DNA from: an uncultured Bacteroidota bacterium
Lineage (GTDB): Bacteria > Bacteroidota > Bacteroidia > Bacteroidales > P3
Direction of reading: 5' to 3'
DNA length: 64,000 nucleotides
NCBI GenBank assembly: GCA_902784865.1
Contig: CACZWL010000011.1
Coordinates: 1-64,000, forward strand
Part shown: positions 52,854 through 60,794 of the stretch, piece after piece
Layout of the letters: each line of letters begins with the position of its first letter
How positions within the stretch are numbered: the stretch's first letter is position 1
The notes under the pieces: generated by a model
What the model was told of the DNA's origin: nothing
Database searches by the model: none
Seen by the model: the letters and a program-made list of their open reading frames with translations, nothing else
Made by a program: the position numbers and the translations under genes

Positions 52854-52926
52854 TGGAGTAGATGGGACTCGAACCCACTACCTTTTGATTGCGAACCAAA
52901 TGCTCTACCAGATGAGCTACTACCCC
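52854..52926 (-). tRNA. tRNA-Ala (anticodon CGC)
   Basis: A full cloverleaf folds on the minus strand: acceptor GGGGTAG/CTACTCC, D stem GCTC/GAGC, anticodon stem TTTGG/TCAAA with loop TTCGCAA, T arm GTGGG/CCCAT. The anticodon reads CGC and the acceptor has the G3-U70 pair that marks alanine. CCA is not encoded. The last anticodon pair is G-U. Confidence 0.8.
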
Positions 52927-52972
52927 TTTCTCTATCAAAAAAGGGCCGTTCACGCTGCGACCCTTTCCTTGG

Positions 52973-53046
<74 letters not shown>

Positions 53047-53081
53047 ATGTTGCATTTCGTTTTTTCTCTCGAAATCGGGTG

Positions 53082-53112
53082 CAAAAGTACAACTATTTTC
53101 CGATATGGCAAA
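53082..53112 (-). promoter_or_regulatory. Promoter of the tRNA-Ala pair
   Basis: TTTG (53109-53112) and TACTTTTG (53082-53089), 19 bases apart, in a TTTTGCCATATCGGA context identical to dapB. Confidence 0.8.
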
Positions 53113-53244
53113 ATATTTTTTGCACTTTTTTCTTAATTGTCTATAATACAGCACATAGCGATTGTAAATAAAACAATCTTCGCTCCTTTTTTCCACCCTG
53201 AGTGGACGCTCCGGCAGGTCGTTTTTGCTACTTTCGGCAGGGTC

Positions 53245-53994
53245 CTACACCTTCCACGTGAAGCCCTCGAAGGGGTTCTGCCGGTCGCAGTCCTGCTCCT
53301 GCGAACGCTCCTGCATGCGCTTGATGCGCCGCAGGCCCCAGCGCCACATCGTGACGTCGAAGACTATGAACACTATCATCAGGACTCCGCTTACCAGCAT
53401 GCCTAACCCGCTGTCGCCAAGGCCGTCGCTCACCATGAGGAGGGCGTCGTAGGTGCCGTGCAGCAGCATCGGGAAGAGCAGCGCGCAGGCCAGGTGGCGG
53501 CGGCGCCCCGCGGGGTCGAACTTGGCCAGCGACACGTAGTAGCCCATCGTCACTGCAAACAGGAAATGCGCCGGCACCGCCAGCAGGCCGCGCATCAGCG
53601 CCACCTGCATCATGTCGTCGCCACTGGTCACATACATCACGTTCTCCACGCAGGCAAAGCCCAACGAGAGGAACACCGCGTAGACGATGCCGTCGAAGTA
53701 TTCGTCGAAATGCGGGCTGCGCCATATCACCAGCAGCAGCAACAGCAGCTTGCACAGCTCCTCGCTGAAGCCCGCCACGGCGAAGCCGTTGTACAGGCCG
53801 CCAAGCACCGGGGTGCCGGGGTTGAAGGCGCCCATCACCATCTCCATGACTATTGCGGGCACCACGCTCAGGCACCCCACGAAGAACGTCAGCAGCAGGC
53901 GCCCCACGGGTTCGGGGTTCTGCTTGTCTTTCCGATAGATGAACCACAGCAGCAGCAACACTGGCAACACTGCCGAAATCAATGCGATATTCAT
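53245..53994 (-). CDS. PrsW-family intramembrane glutamic protease
   Basis: A 249-residue membrane protein with about eight helices. PrsW motifs: GFSEELCK (the Glu-Glu pair), GFACVENVMYV, PAHFLFAVTMGY and MLLHGTYDALL. In Bacillus the homologue starts anti-sigma factor cleavage; the target here is unknown. Start MNIALISAV overlaps the radical SAM stop as ATGA. Confidence 0.88.
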   Translation of the reverse strand: MNIALISAVLPVLLLLWFIYRKDKQNPEPVGRLLLTFFVGCLSVVPAIVMEMVMGAFNPGTPVLGGLYNGFAVAGFSEELCKLLLLLLVIWRSPHFDEYFDGIVYAVFLSLGFACVENVMYVTSGDDMMQVALMRGLLAVPAHFLFAVTMGYYVSLAKFDPAGRRRHLACALLFPMLLHGTYDALLMVSDGLGDSGLGMLVSGVLMIVFIVFDVTMWRWGLRRIKRMQERSQEQDCDRQNPFEGFTWKV

Positions 53995-54974
53995 AATACG
54001 GTCTCCTTGTTTTTCTCTTGAGATACAGATGCTTCCACCCGGCATCCCTGGCGTGTGCCGCGGCGGCGCAGCTCGGCCTCGACCAAGGCGGGCATCTCCT
54101 CGTTGCGCAGCAGGCGGCCGTCCTGTCGGCGGAAGCTTCGCTCGGGGCAGGCCTGGTAGCGCGGCGGCACCTCGCCGGCCAGGCGCTCGATAACCAGGTC
54201 GTCGCGCAGCCGCTCCAGCAGGTCGCACACCAGCCCCACATACTCCTCCAGTCCCCACTGCGGCAGGGTGCGCCTGAAGGCCTCGTCGGCGTATTGCCGT
54301 TCCATCTCCGTGCCGCGCAGCACCTGCAGCTGGTGCAGCTTGAGGCTCGTCAGCGGCAGGGCGTTGAGCAGCGGCGCCTCGGCCAGCACCTCGTCGCGCC
54401 CTTCGCCGGGCAGCCCCAGGATGAGGTGTCCGCCCACCGGCAGGCCGCGCTCGGCCGTCAGCCGCACCGCGCGTTCCGTGCAGGCGAAATCGTGCCCGCG
54501 ACGTATGGCACGCAGCGTGCTGTCGTGGCAGCTCTCGATGCCGTATTCCACCGCCACATAGTGCTCGCGCCCAAGCGTTTCCAGCAGGTCGAGCACCTCG
54601 TCGTCCACGCAGTCGGGCCGCGTTCCTATCACCAGCCCCACCACGCCCGGCTGACGCAGTGCCTCGCCGTAGCGCTCGCGCAGCACGCCGACCGGCGCAT
54701 AGGTGTTGCTATACGACTGGAAATAAGCCAGATACTTTGCTGTCGAGCGGTAGCGGCGGCGGTGGAACCCGATGCCCTCGGCCACCTGCTCGGCGATGCT
54801 GCCCGCGCGGCGGCAGTACGACGGGCTGAAGGCCTCGCCCTGGCAGAATGTGCAACCGCCCGTGCCCAGCCGCCCGTCGCGGTTCGGACAGGTGAAGCCC
54901 GCATCAATCGACAGTTTCTGCACCCGCGTGCCGAAGCGTTGGCGGAAATAGGCGCTCTGTGTTCGGTAAAACAT
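53991..54974 (-). CDS. Radical SAM protein, TIGR01212 (YhcC) family
   Basis: A 327-residue radical SAM enzyme. The cluster-binding cysteines occur in FTCPNRDGRLGTGGCTFCQG, the family's own spacing. GLVIGTRPDCVDDEVLDLLE and VAVEYGIESCHDSTLRAIRR follow. Its substrate is unknown. MFYRTQSAYFRQRFG aligns with family N-termini, so the start is well supported; the promoter -7 box ends only four bases before this ATG, which predicts a leaderless transcript. Confidence 0.9.
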   Translation of the reverse strand: MFYRTQSAYFRQRFGTRVQKLSIDAGFTCPNRDGRLGTGGCTFCQGEAFSPSYCRRAGSIAEQVAEGIGFHRRRYRSTAKYLAYFQSYSNTYAPVGVLRERYGEALRQPGVVGLVIGTRPDCVDDEVLDLLETLGREHYVAVEYGIESCHDSTLRAIRRGHDFACTERAVRLTAERGLPVGGHLILGLPGEGRDEVLAEAPLLNALPLTSLKLHQLQVLRGTEMERQYADEAFRRTLPQWGLEEYVGLVCDLLERLRDDLVIERLAGEVPPRYQACPERSFRRQDGRLLRNEEMPALVEAELRRRGTRQGCRVEASVSQEKNKETVL

Positions 54975-54978
54975 TTTG

Positions 54979-55009
54979 CAAATATACGCATTTTTTTCCA
55001 ACCGACAAA
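54979..55009 (-). promoter_or_regulatory. Promoter of the radical SAM gene, abutting the start codon
   Basis: TTTG (55006-55009) and TATATTTG (54979-54986), 19 bases apart; CAAA and then ATG follow the -7 box. Confidence 0.78.
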
Positions 55010-55047
55010 AAAAAAGTTGCCCCGACCGCCCTTTTCCGCCTCCTTGT

Positions 55048-55134
55048 TCCCCGATTTTCCCATCGATGGGAAATGATGGGAAAGAGTCGAAGTATTCACC
55101 TACCAGATACCTACCAGACACCTACCGGATGCCT
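55048..55134 (+). repeat. Interspersed bipartite repeat, copy F
   Basis: Consensus head (about 55055-55072), TGATGGGAAAGAGTCGAAGT, and three good 11-bp tail units. The tail continues without a break into the CCTAGG/CCTGGG array at 55130-55195. It lies between divergent genes. Confidence 0.9.
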
Positions 55135-55195
55135 GCCTAGGACTCCCTGGGACCTCCTAGGACTTCCTAGGATTTCCCAGGATTTCCTGGGAGGA
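55130..55195. repeat. CCTAGG/CCTGGG array, about 10-bp period
   Basis: Six or so units of CCTAGGA or CCTGGGA with two to four spacer bases, continuing from the tail of repeat copy F. Non-coding. Confidence 0.7.
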
Positions 55196-55284
55196 ATACT
55201 CTGCTGAACCACAGCGCATTGCGCAGATGCAGAATCTTTTTTTATTTTTTTAACAATAAATACACCCTTGCGCCGTTATTGCAG

Positions 55285-55893
55285 ATGTATATGTACAAAA
55301 AGGCCCTCATACTGCTAGCGCTCGTGCTGCCGTTCGCGGCGGCCACCGCCCAGCGTTCCGGCGCCCCGGCCGACACTTCGCGGTGGGACTACCACCTCTC
55401 GGTGGGCACCACCGTGGTCAACGCTTGCGGCCGCACCGACGCCCTCGGCTGGGTCGCCCCCTCGGCGCGCTACCAGGCCACCGACCGCCTCACCCTCGGC
55501 GGCGGCTTCGTGGCCGTCGGCTCGCTGCTGTCGTCCTACGAGCTCCACGGCTACCACAACCGCAGCCTCGCCCCGCGGCGCCGCGGCACACGCCTCGCCG
55601 CGCTGCACCTCGAAGCCGAATACCGCATCAACGACCGCCTCGATGTCTGGGCCTCCGTCGCCCGCATCTCAGGCTTCGCACAGCCCCTCTGGCTCGACGG
55701 CGCCCGGCCCGTCGAGGCCACCGTCCTCTCCGGCGGCCTGGCCTACCACCCCAACGACGCCACACTCCTCGAGCTGCACTTCCACATCGTCCACGACCAC
55801 TACGGCAACGCCGCCCTCGGCCTCTTCGGGCACCCCTGGTACGGCCACGCCACCCCCAACCTCGACCTCTATGGCGGCCTCTGGCCTTTCTAA
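55285..55893 (+). CDS. Outer-membrane beta-barrel protein
   Basis: A 202-residue protein with a signal peptide (about 1-25, AAATAQ) and repeated beta strands (WDYHLSVGTTVVNACGRTDA, LTLGGGFVAVGSLLSSYELH, AALHLEAEYRINDRLDVWAS). It ends in YGGLWPF, a barrel-type C-terminal phenylalanine. ATG at 55285 or 55291 can start it. Function unknown; next gene follows after ten bases. Confidence 0.75.
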   Translation: MYMYKKALILLALVLPFAAATAQRSGAPADTSRWDYHLSVGTTVVNACGRTDALGWVAPSARYQATDRLTLGGGFVAVGSLLSSYELHGYHNRSLAPRRRGTRLAALHLEAEYRINDRLDVWASVARISGFAQPLWLDGARPVEATVLSGGLAYHPNDATLLELHFHIVHDHYGNAALGLFGHPWYGHATPNLDLYGGLWPF

Positions 55894-55903
55894 ACACACA
55901 ACC

Positions 55904-56521
55904 ATGGAATACAACACACAACGCGAACACCTCGACATCACCGACTACGGACGCAACGTCTACAAACTGATAGACTACGCCAAGACCCTCGCCGACCGCG
56001 ACCAGCGCAACACGATGGCCAACACCATTATCAACACCATGGCCCTCGTCAACCCCAAAATCAAGGACCGCGCCGACTACCGCCGCATCCTCTGGGACCA
56101 CCTCATGCTCATGGCCGACTACCAGCTCGACGTCGACTGTCCCTACCCCGTCAGCCGCGACGAAAGCGCCGCACATAAACCCCACCGTCTGCAATATGCC
56201 GACAACGCCATCACCTTCCGCCACTACGGCCGCGCCCTCGAAGACATGATCCACGCCGTCGCCGACATGCCCGACACCCCCGAACGCATGCAGCTCACCG
56301 AGCAGATTGCCCACACCATGAAGCGGCAATACCTGCAGTGGAACCGCGACTCTGTCGACGACGACCTCATCCGCGAACAGCTCGAACAGCTCTCCGGCGG
56401 CCGCCTCTCCCTCGGCCCGGAATTCCAGTTCCGCGACTCGAAGATATACCTCGACGCCATGGCCGCAGCCATGGCAAAGAAAGAGAACAGCAGCAAGAAA
56501 AAGAAAAAGAAAAAGAAATGA
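55904..56521 (+). CDS. DUF4290 family protein
   Basis: A 205-residue cytoplasmic protein with the DUF4290 pattern: REHLDITDYGRNVYKLIDYA, TIINTMALVNPKIKDRADYR, LWDHLMLMADYQLDVDCPYP. The gene sits directly before murA in many Bacteroidales. The last residues are a lysine run (SSKKKKKKKK) coded by AAGAAA hexamers, just ahead of the ATGA overlap with murA. Role unknown; a link with cell-wall synthesis is inferred from position. Confidence 0.87.
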   Translation: MEYNTQREHLDITDYGRNVYKLIDYAKTLADRDQRNTMANTIINTMALVNPKIKDRADYRRILWDHLMLMADYQLDVDCPYPVSRDESAAHKPHRLQYADNAITFRHYGRALEDMIHAVADMPDTPERMQLTEQIAHTMKRQYLQWNRDSVDDDLIREQLEQLSGGRLSLGPEFQFRDSKIYLDAMAAAMAKKENSSKKKKKKKK

Positions 56522-57840
56522 GCAGCTTCGAAATCACCGGTGGCCACAGACTCTGCGGCGAGATAACACCCCAAGGCGCAAAGAACGAAGCCCTGCAGGT
56601 GCTCTGCGCCGTGCTCCTCACCTCCGACAAGGTGCGCATCGAGCACGTGCCCGACATTCGCGACGTCAACAAGCTCATTGAACTGCTCAAACTCCTCGGC
56701 GTCAGCGTCCACGAGGACACCGCCTCCGCCTGCGAAAGCGGACGCACCTTCGAATTCCAGGCCGACCAGGTGAACCTCGACGCCCTCCACAGCCCCGAGT
56801 TCCGCCAGCAGGCCGGCGCCCTCCGCGGCAGCATCATGCTCGTCGGGCCGCTCCTCACACGCTTCGGACAGGCCATAGTCCCGCAACCCGGCGGCGACAA
56901 GATAGGCCGACGCCGCCTCGACACCCACTTCATCGGCATGGAACGCCTCGGCGCCGAAGTCGAATACAAACGCGGCGCCTACTACGTCAACGCCAAACGC
57001 CTCAAAGGCACCTACATGCTCCTCGACGAGGCCTCCGTCACCGGCACCGCCAACATCGTCATGGCCGCCGTCATGGCCCGCGGCACCACCACCATCATGA
57101 ACGCCGCCTGCGAACCCTACGTCTACCAACTCTGCAACATGCTCAACACCATGGGCGCCAAGATATCGGGCGTAGGCTCCAACCTCCTCACCATCCGCGG
57201 CGTCAAAGAACTCCACGGATGCACACACCGCCTCCTGCCCGACATGATCGAGGTAGGCTCCTTCATCGGCATGGCCGCCATGACCCAAGGCGACATCACC
57301 ATCAAAAACGCCCAGGTGCAACACCTCGGCCTCATCCCCCAGGTCTTCCGCCGCCTCGGCATCGAAGTGTGGCAACGCGGCGACGACCTCTACGTCCCCG
57401 CCCAAGAGCACTACGAAATAGAGCGCTTCATGGACGGCTCCATCATGACCGTCGCCGACGCCCCCTGGCCCGGCTTCACCCCCGACCTCATCTCCATCGC
57501 CCTCGTCGTCGCCACACAGGCCAAAGGCAGCGTCCTCATCCACCAGAAGATGTTCGAAAGCCGCCTCTTCTTCGTCGACAAACTCATCGACATGGGCGCC
57601 CAGATCATCCTCTGCGACCCCCACCGCGCCACCGTCATCGGCCTCGACCGCGAACACAAACTGCGCGGCGTACGCATGGCCTCGCCAGACATACGCGCCG
57701 GCGTCGCACTGCTCATCGCCGCACTCTCCGCCGACGGCACCAGCCGTATCGACAACATAGAGCAAATCGACCGTGGCTACCAGCGCATCGACGAGCGTCT
57801 GGCACGCCTCGGCGCTCAAATCAGACGTCTTGACTTATAA
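56518..57840 (+). CDS. murA: UDP-N-acetylglucosamine 1-carboxyvinyltransferase (Asp type)
   Basis: First committed step of peptidoglycan synthesis. The 440-residue EPSP-synthase-fold product has NEALQVLCAVLL near the N-terminus (the catalytic Asn/Lys region reads GAKNEA) and PQPGGDKIGRRRLDTHF in the active-site loop. The loop cysteine that binds fosfomycin in most MurA proteins is aspartate 127 here, a natural variant found in some phyla that makes the enzyme insensitive to the drug. The start overlaps the DUF4290 stop. Confidence 0.94.
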   Translation: MSSFEITGGHRLCGEITPQGAKNEALQVLCAVLLTSDKVRIEHVPDIRDVNKLIELLKLLGVSVHEDTASACESGRTFEFQADQVNLDALHSPEFRQQAGALRGSIMLVGPLLTRFGQAIVPQPGGDKIGRRRLDTHFIGMERLGAEVEYKRGAYYVNAKRLKGTYMLLDEASVTGTANIVMAAVMARGTTTIMNAACEPYVYQLCNMLNTMGAKISGVGSNLLTIRGVKELHGCTHRLLPDMIEVGSFIGMAAMTQGDITIKNAQVQHLGLIPQVFRRLGIEVWQRGDDLYVPAQEHYEIERFMDGSIMTVADAPWPGFTPDLISIALVVATQAKGSVLIHQKMFESRLFFVDKLIDMGAQIILCDPHRATVIGLDREHKLRGVRMASPDIRAGVALLIAALSADGTSRIDNIEQIDRGYQRIDERLARLGAQIRRLDL

Positions 57841-57853
57841 CCACTTTTGAGAT

Positions 57854-58594
57854 ATGTTCCTCAACCTATTCAAGAAAAATCGCGAACCCCGCCCCATCTT
57901 CGAAGCCCTCGGCACCGACATGCACTGTCACCTCATCCCTCGGGTCGACGACGGGTCGAAATGCATCGAAGAGACTGTCGAATGTCTGCAGACCCTCCGT
58001 ACCCTGGGCTACAGCAAAGTCTACATCACCCCGCACTTCCAGACCCCCAGGTTCGAAAACGACGAAGACGACATCACCCGCCGCTTCATGGAGGTCAAAA
58101 CCAAGGTGGCCGACGCTGGCGTCGACATCGAACTGGCCGGCATTGGCGGCGAATACCGCATCGACAGCGGCTTCTACAACCGCCTCAAAAGCCCCCGCTT
58201 CCTTAGGGTCGCAAAAAAATATGTCCTGGTCGAGTTCTCGCTCCACCAACAGATGATGGGCTGCGACGAGATGATCTTCGAAATGCAGATGAACGGCCAC
58301 GAAGTCATCCTCGCCCACCCCGAACGCTACCCCTACCTCAACGTCCGCGGCTCGCGCATGGAGCAACTGAAAAACCAAGGCGTGTACTTCCAGGTCAACG
58401 TCCTCTCCCTCGGCGGCTTCTACGGCGACGACGCCAAGCGCCGTGCCTTCGAGATGCTCGACCTCGGATGGGTCGAATTCCTGGGCACCGACACCCACAA
58501 CACCATGTACGCCCAAGCCCTCACCGACTTGAGCCACGACCGCAAGGTGGCCAAAGTGCTGGAGACCCACGAATTCTTAAACAAGACACTGTAA
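57854..58594 (+). CDS. CpsB/YwqE-type PHP tyrosine phosphatase
   Basis: A 246-residue PHP metallohydrolase: DMHCHLIPRVDDGSK, YITPHFQTPRF, GIGGEYRID, ILAHPERYPYL and FLGTDTHN. These are the motifs of CpsB/CapC phosphatases that act on bacterial tyrosine kinases controlling capsule or exopolysaccharide synthesis. No kinase gene is adjacent. It starts 13 bases after murA. Confidence 0.88.
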   Translation: MFLNLFKKNREPRPIFEALGTDMHCHLIPRVDDGSKCIEETVECLQTLRTLGYSKVYITPHFQTPRFENDEDDITRRFMEVKTKVADAGVDIELAGIGGEYRIDSGFYNRLKSPRFLRVAKKYVLVEFSLHQQMMGCDEMIFEMQMNGHEVILAHPERYPYLNVRGSRMEQLKNQGVYFQVNVLSLGGFYGDDAKRRAFEMLDLGWVEFLGTDTHNTMYAQALTDLSHDRKVAKVLETHEFLNKTL

Positions 58595-58613
58595 ACCTGC
58601 CGGTTCGGCCTCT

Positions 58614-59825
58614 TCAGATGCGCGCCCGGCGCACCGTGAGGGCCACCGACAGGCTGCTGATGGCCATCACCAGCACAAACGTCATCAGGAAGTCCACACC
58701 CCGCATCGCCACGGGAAACGCGCGGACCACGAAGTTACCGTCGCCCATGCCAATCAGGCCAAACTGCTGCTGCAACAGGCAGACGACAAATCCCAACACC
58801 AGACCTGTCGCCACCGCCACGGCACAGATGAGCAGCCCCTCGAGGGCAAACGCCCGCCGGATACGGCGACGCTCCATGCCCATGCTCTGCAGCATGAAGA
58901 TATCGCCACGCTTGCCGATTATCAGCAGCGACAGCGATGCCACCAGACTCAAGGTCGAGATTAGCACTATCAGCGACAAAATCAGGTAGATACCCAATCT
59001 TTCCGTACGAAATATCTTGAAATAGAGCGGCTGCTGCTCGTAGCGGTCTTTTACCGTCAGCGGCAGCTGGCGCGAGGCTATAGCCTCCTTGACGCCGGCC
59101 TTCACCCTGCTCACCCGCGCACCCTTGGCCACCTTCAGGGCCACCGCGCTGCACTCGTCGGGCGCATAGCCCATCAGTCGCCGGACAAAGCCTATGTCGG
59201 CCACCACATATTTCTTGTCGATATCGTTCTGTATAAAGAAATTGCCCACCGGATAGGCATAGCCGATATTAAACGCCTCGTCCATGGTGAAGCCCATCGC
59301 CGTGGTGCCGCGCTTGGGGATGTGCACCGCGGCCGGTACCGCCGAGGGTATGCGCATGCCCAGCTGGTAGAAGATTTCGCCGCCGACCACCAGCGTCGCC
59401 AGCCCCTCCTGCTCAGGCTTGAGCAGGTACTCGCCTTCTGCCATCAGGGTGTCGAGGCCCGTTAGGGCGACATAGTTCTCGTCGACCCCTCGCAACGTGA
59501 CGATGGCCTGGTTCTCGCCATAGGTCACCCACGCCGTCTCCGTCACCATTGGCGACACCGTGGCCACACCCTCCACTTGCCCCAGCCCACTGTCCGTCAG
59601 CCTGAAAGTCTTGCCCTCGGCAGGCTCGACGAGCAGCTCAGGGTCGAAGGTGCTGAAAAGTTCTTTGGTGAGGTTGCCGATACCATTGTAGACCGACAGC
59701 ACGATAATCAGCGCCATTGTACTGACCATCAGCCCGATGAGAGATATCCACGAGATTATGTTCACCACCGACCGCTGCCGGCGGGCGAAAAGATAGCGTA
59801 CCGCGATGAGCGATTCCAGCCTCAT
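58614..59825 (-). CDS. FtsX-like ABC permease (LolC/LolE type)
   Basis: A 403-residue protein with one N-terminal helix (NIISWISLIGLMVSTMALII), a large periplasmic MacB-PCD domain (about 50-270) and three C-terminal helices (LGIYLILSLIVLISTLSLVA, ICAVAVATGLVLGFVVCLLQ). This is the LolC/E layout for lipoprotein release. The cognate ATPase (LolD) is not adjacent. Start overlaps the rbfA stop as ATGA. Confidence 0.86.
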   Translation of the reverse strand: MRLESLIAVRYLFARRQRSVVNIISWISLIGLMVSTMALIIVLSVYNGIGNLTKELFSTFDPELLVEPAEGKTFRLTDSGLGQVEGVATVSPMVTETAWVTYGENQAIVTLRGVDENYVALTGLDTLMAEGEYLLKPEQEGLATLVVGGEIFYQLGMRIPSAVPAAVHIPKRGTTAMGFTMDEAFNIGYAYPVGNFFIQNDIDKKYVVADIGFVRRLMGYAPDECSAVALKVAKGARVSRVKAGVKEAIASRQLPLTVKDRYEQQPLYFKIFRTERLGIYLILSLIVLISTLSLVASLSLLIIGKRGDIFMLQSMGMERRRIRRAFALEGLLICAVAVATGLVLGFVVCLLQQQFGLIGMGDGNFVVRAFPVAMRGVDFLMTFVLVMAISSLSVALTVRRARI

Positions 59826-60166
59826 TGTTTAAGCAGGCGCTCGATGTTCTCTATGTAATCCAGCGAGTCGTCCAGATAGAACTCCAACTGGGGTATGATG
59901 CGCAGCTGCTTGCCTTCGCGCAGCCCCAGGCGGCGTCGCAGGTCGGCGGTGTTCTCGCGTATCAGCGCCATAAGCCCATCCTGGCTTCCACCACCTATCA
60001 CCATGATGGAGAGGTAGATGCGGGCAATCGAGAGGTCGGGGGTGACGCGCACCCGCGTCACCGTGATAAGCGACGGCCCCAGCAGCGGCTTCATCTCCCG
60101 CAGGAAGATGTCGCCCATGTCCTGCTGTATCAGGCGGCAGATCTTGTTTTGTCGTGTGCTCTGCAT
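59822..60166 (-). CDS. rbfA: 30S ribosome-binding factor A
   Basis: Assists 16S rRNA maturation. The 114-residue KH-type product has the family pattern: INKICRLIQQDMGDIFL-like start, PDLSIARIYLSIM, and LRIIPQLEFYLDDSLDYIEN. It is four bases after the barrel protein gene. Confidence 0.9.
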   Translation of the reverse strand: MQSTRQNKICRLIQQDMGDIFLREMKPLLGPSLITVTRVRVTPDLSIARIYLSIMVIGGGSQDGLMALIRENTADLRRRLGLREGKQLRIIPQLEFYLDDSLDYIENIERLLKQ

Positions 60167-60170
60167 AGTC

Positions 60171-60794
60171 CTACCACCTCCAGCCTAAACGTATCGGGAG
60201 AAACACCGTCTGCTGCATGTAGGCCACGCCCAGCGTCACGTAGAAGCTGTGCCAGTTGCGGCTCATGTTGCGCATTCCGTTCAGGTGGTACCAGTAGTAC
60301 CAGTTCAGGCCGCCATAGACTTCCACCAGCGGCGTGAGGGTGGTGCCATAGGTGTCGCTCGGACCCAGCAGCATGCTGCCTCCCACGCGGGCACCCACCT
60401 CGGGGGCCCACTTGATGGAGGTCGGCTGGTAGTCGAGCCCCATGATGGCTTTCCATATCGGGCGGAAGTCGAAGTCGACAAACACCTGGGCGCCAAGCAT
60501 CGACTCGGCCTGCTCGTGGCTGCTGAAGTAGTAGCCCACGCCGGCTCCGCCGCCGAGGAACCAGTCCTGGCTTATGTTCATGCCTACCATCACGTTGACG
60601 TCGGCCCCGTGGTGGTGTTTGTTCAGGTAGTGGCCGTAGTCGCCGGCCTCGCCGATGTTGCCTATGTACGGCAGGTATCCGGCCTCCACCTTCATCATGA
60701 ACTCGTTCTTCTTGCCCAGCTGCGAATATTGGGCGGCGGCAGGCATGGCCATGCCTATTAACAGCGTCGCTATGAGTGCTTTTACCTTATTCAT
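60171..60794 (-). CDS. Outer-membrane beta-barrel protein
   Basis: A 207-residue protein with a signal peptide (about 1-21, AMPAAAQ). Aromatic and glycine-rich strands (FMMKVEAGYLPYIGNIGEAG, WFLGGGAGVGYYFSSHEQAE, SFYVTLGVAYMQQTVFLPIR) end in GWRW. Function unknown. It overlaps the M1 peptidase stop as ATGA but also has its own promoter inside that gene. Confidence 0.78.
   Translation of the reverse strand: MNKVKALIATLLIGMAMPAAAQYSQLGKKNEFMMKVEAGYLPYIGNIGEAGDYGHYLNKHHHGADVNVMVGMNISQDWFLGGGAGVGYYFSSHEQAESMLGAQVFVDFDFRPIWKAIMGLDYQPTSIKWAPEVGARVGGSMLLGPSDTYGTTLTPLVEVYGGLNWYYWYHLNGMRNMSRNWHSFYVTLGVAYMQQTVFLPIRLGWRW

Noticed and set aside
55048-55195. CRISPR array
   Set aside because: The units are only about 11 bp, have no unique spacers of 25-40 bp, and no cas genes are present.
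56490-56518. Lysine run at the end of the DUF4290 protein as a slippage site
   Set aside because: Although AAGAAA repeats could slip, the gene ends immediately and murA starts by a normal ATGA overlap; there is no evidence of a programmed event.
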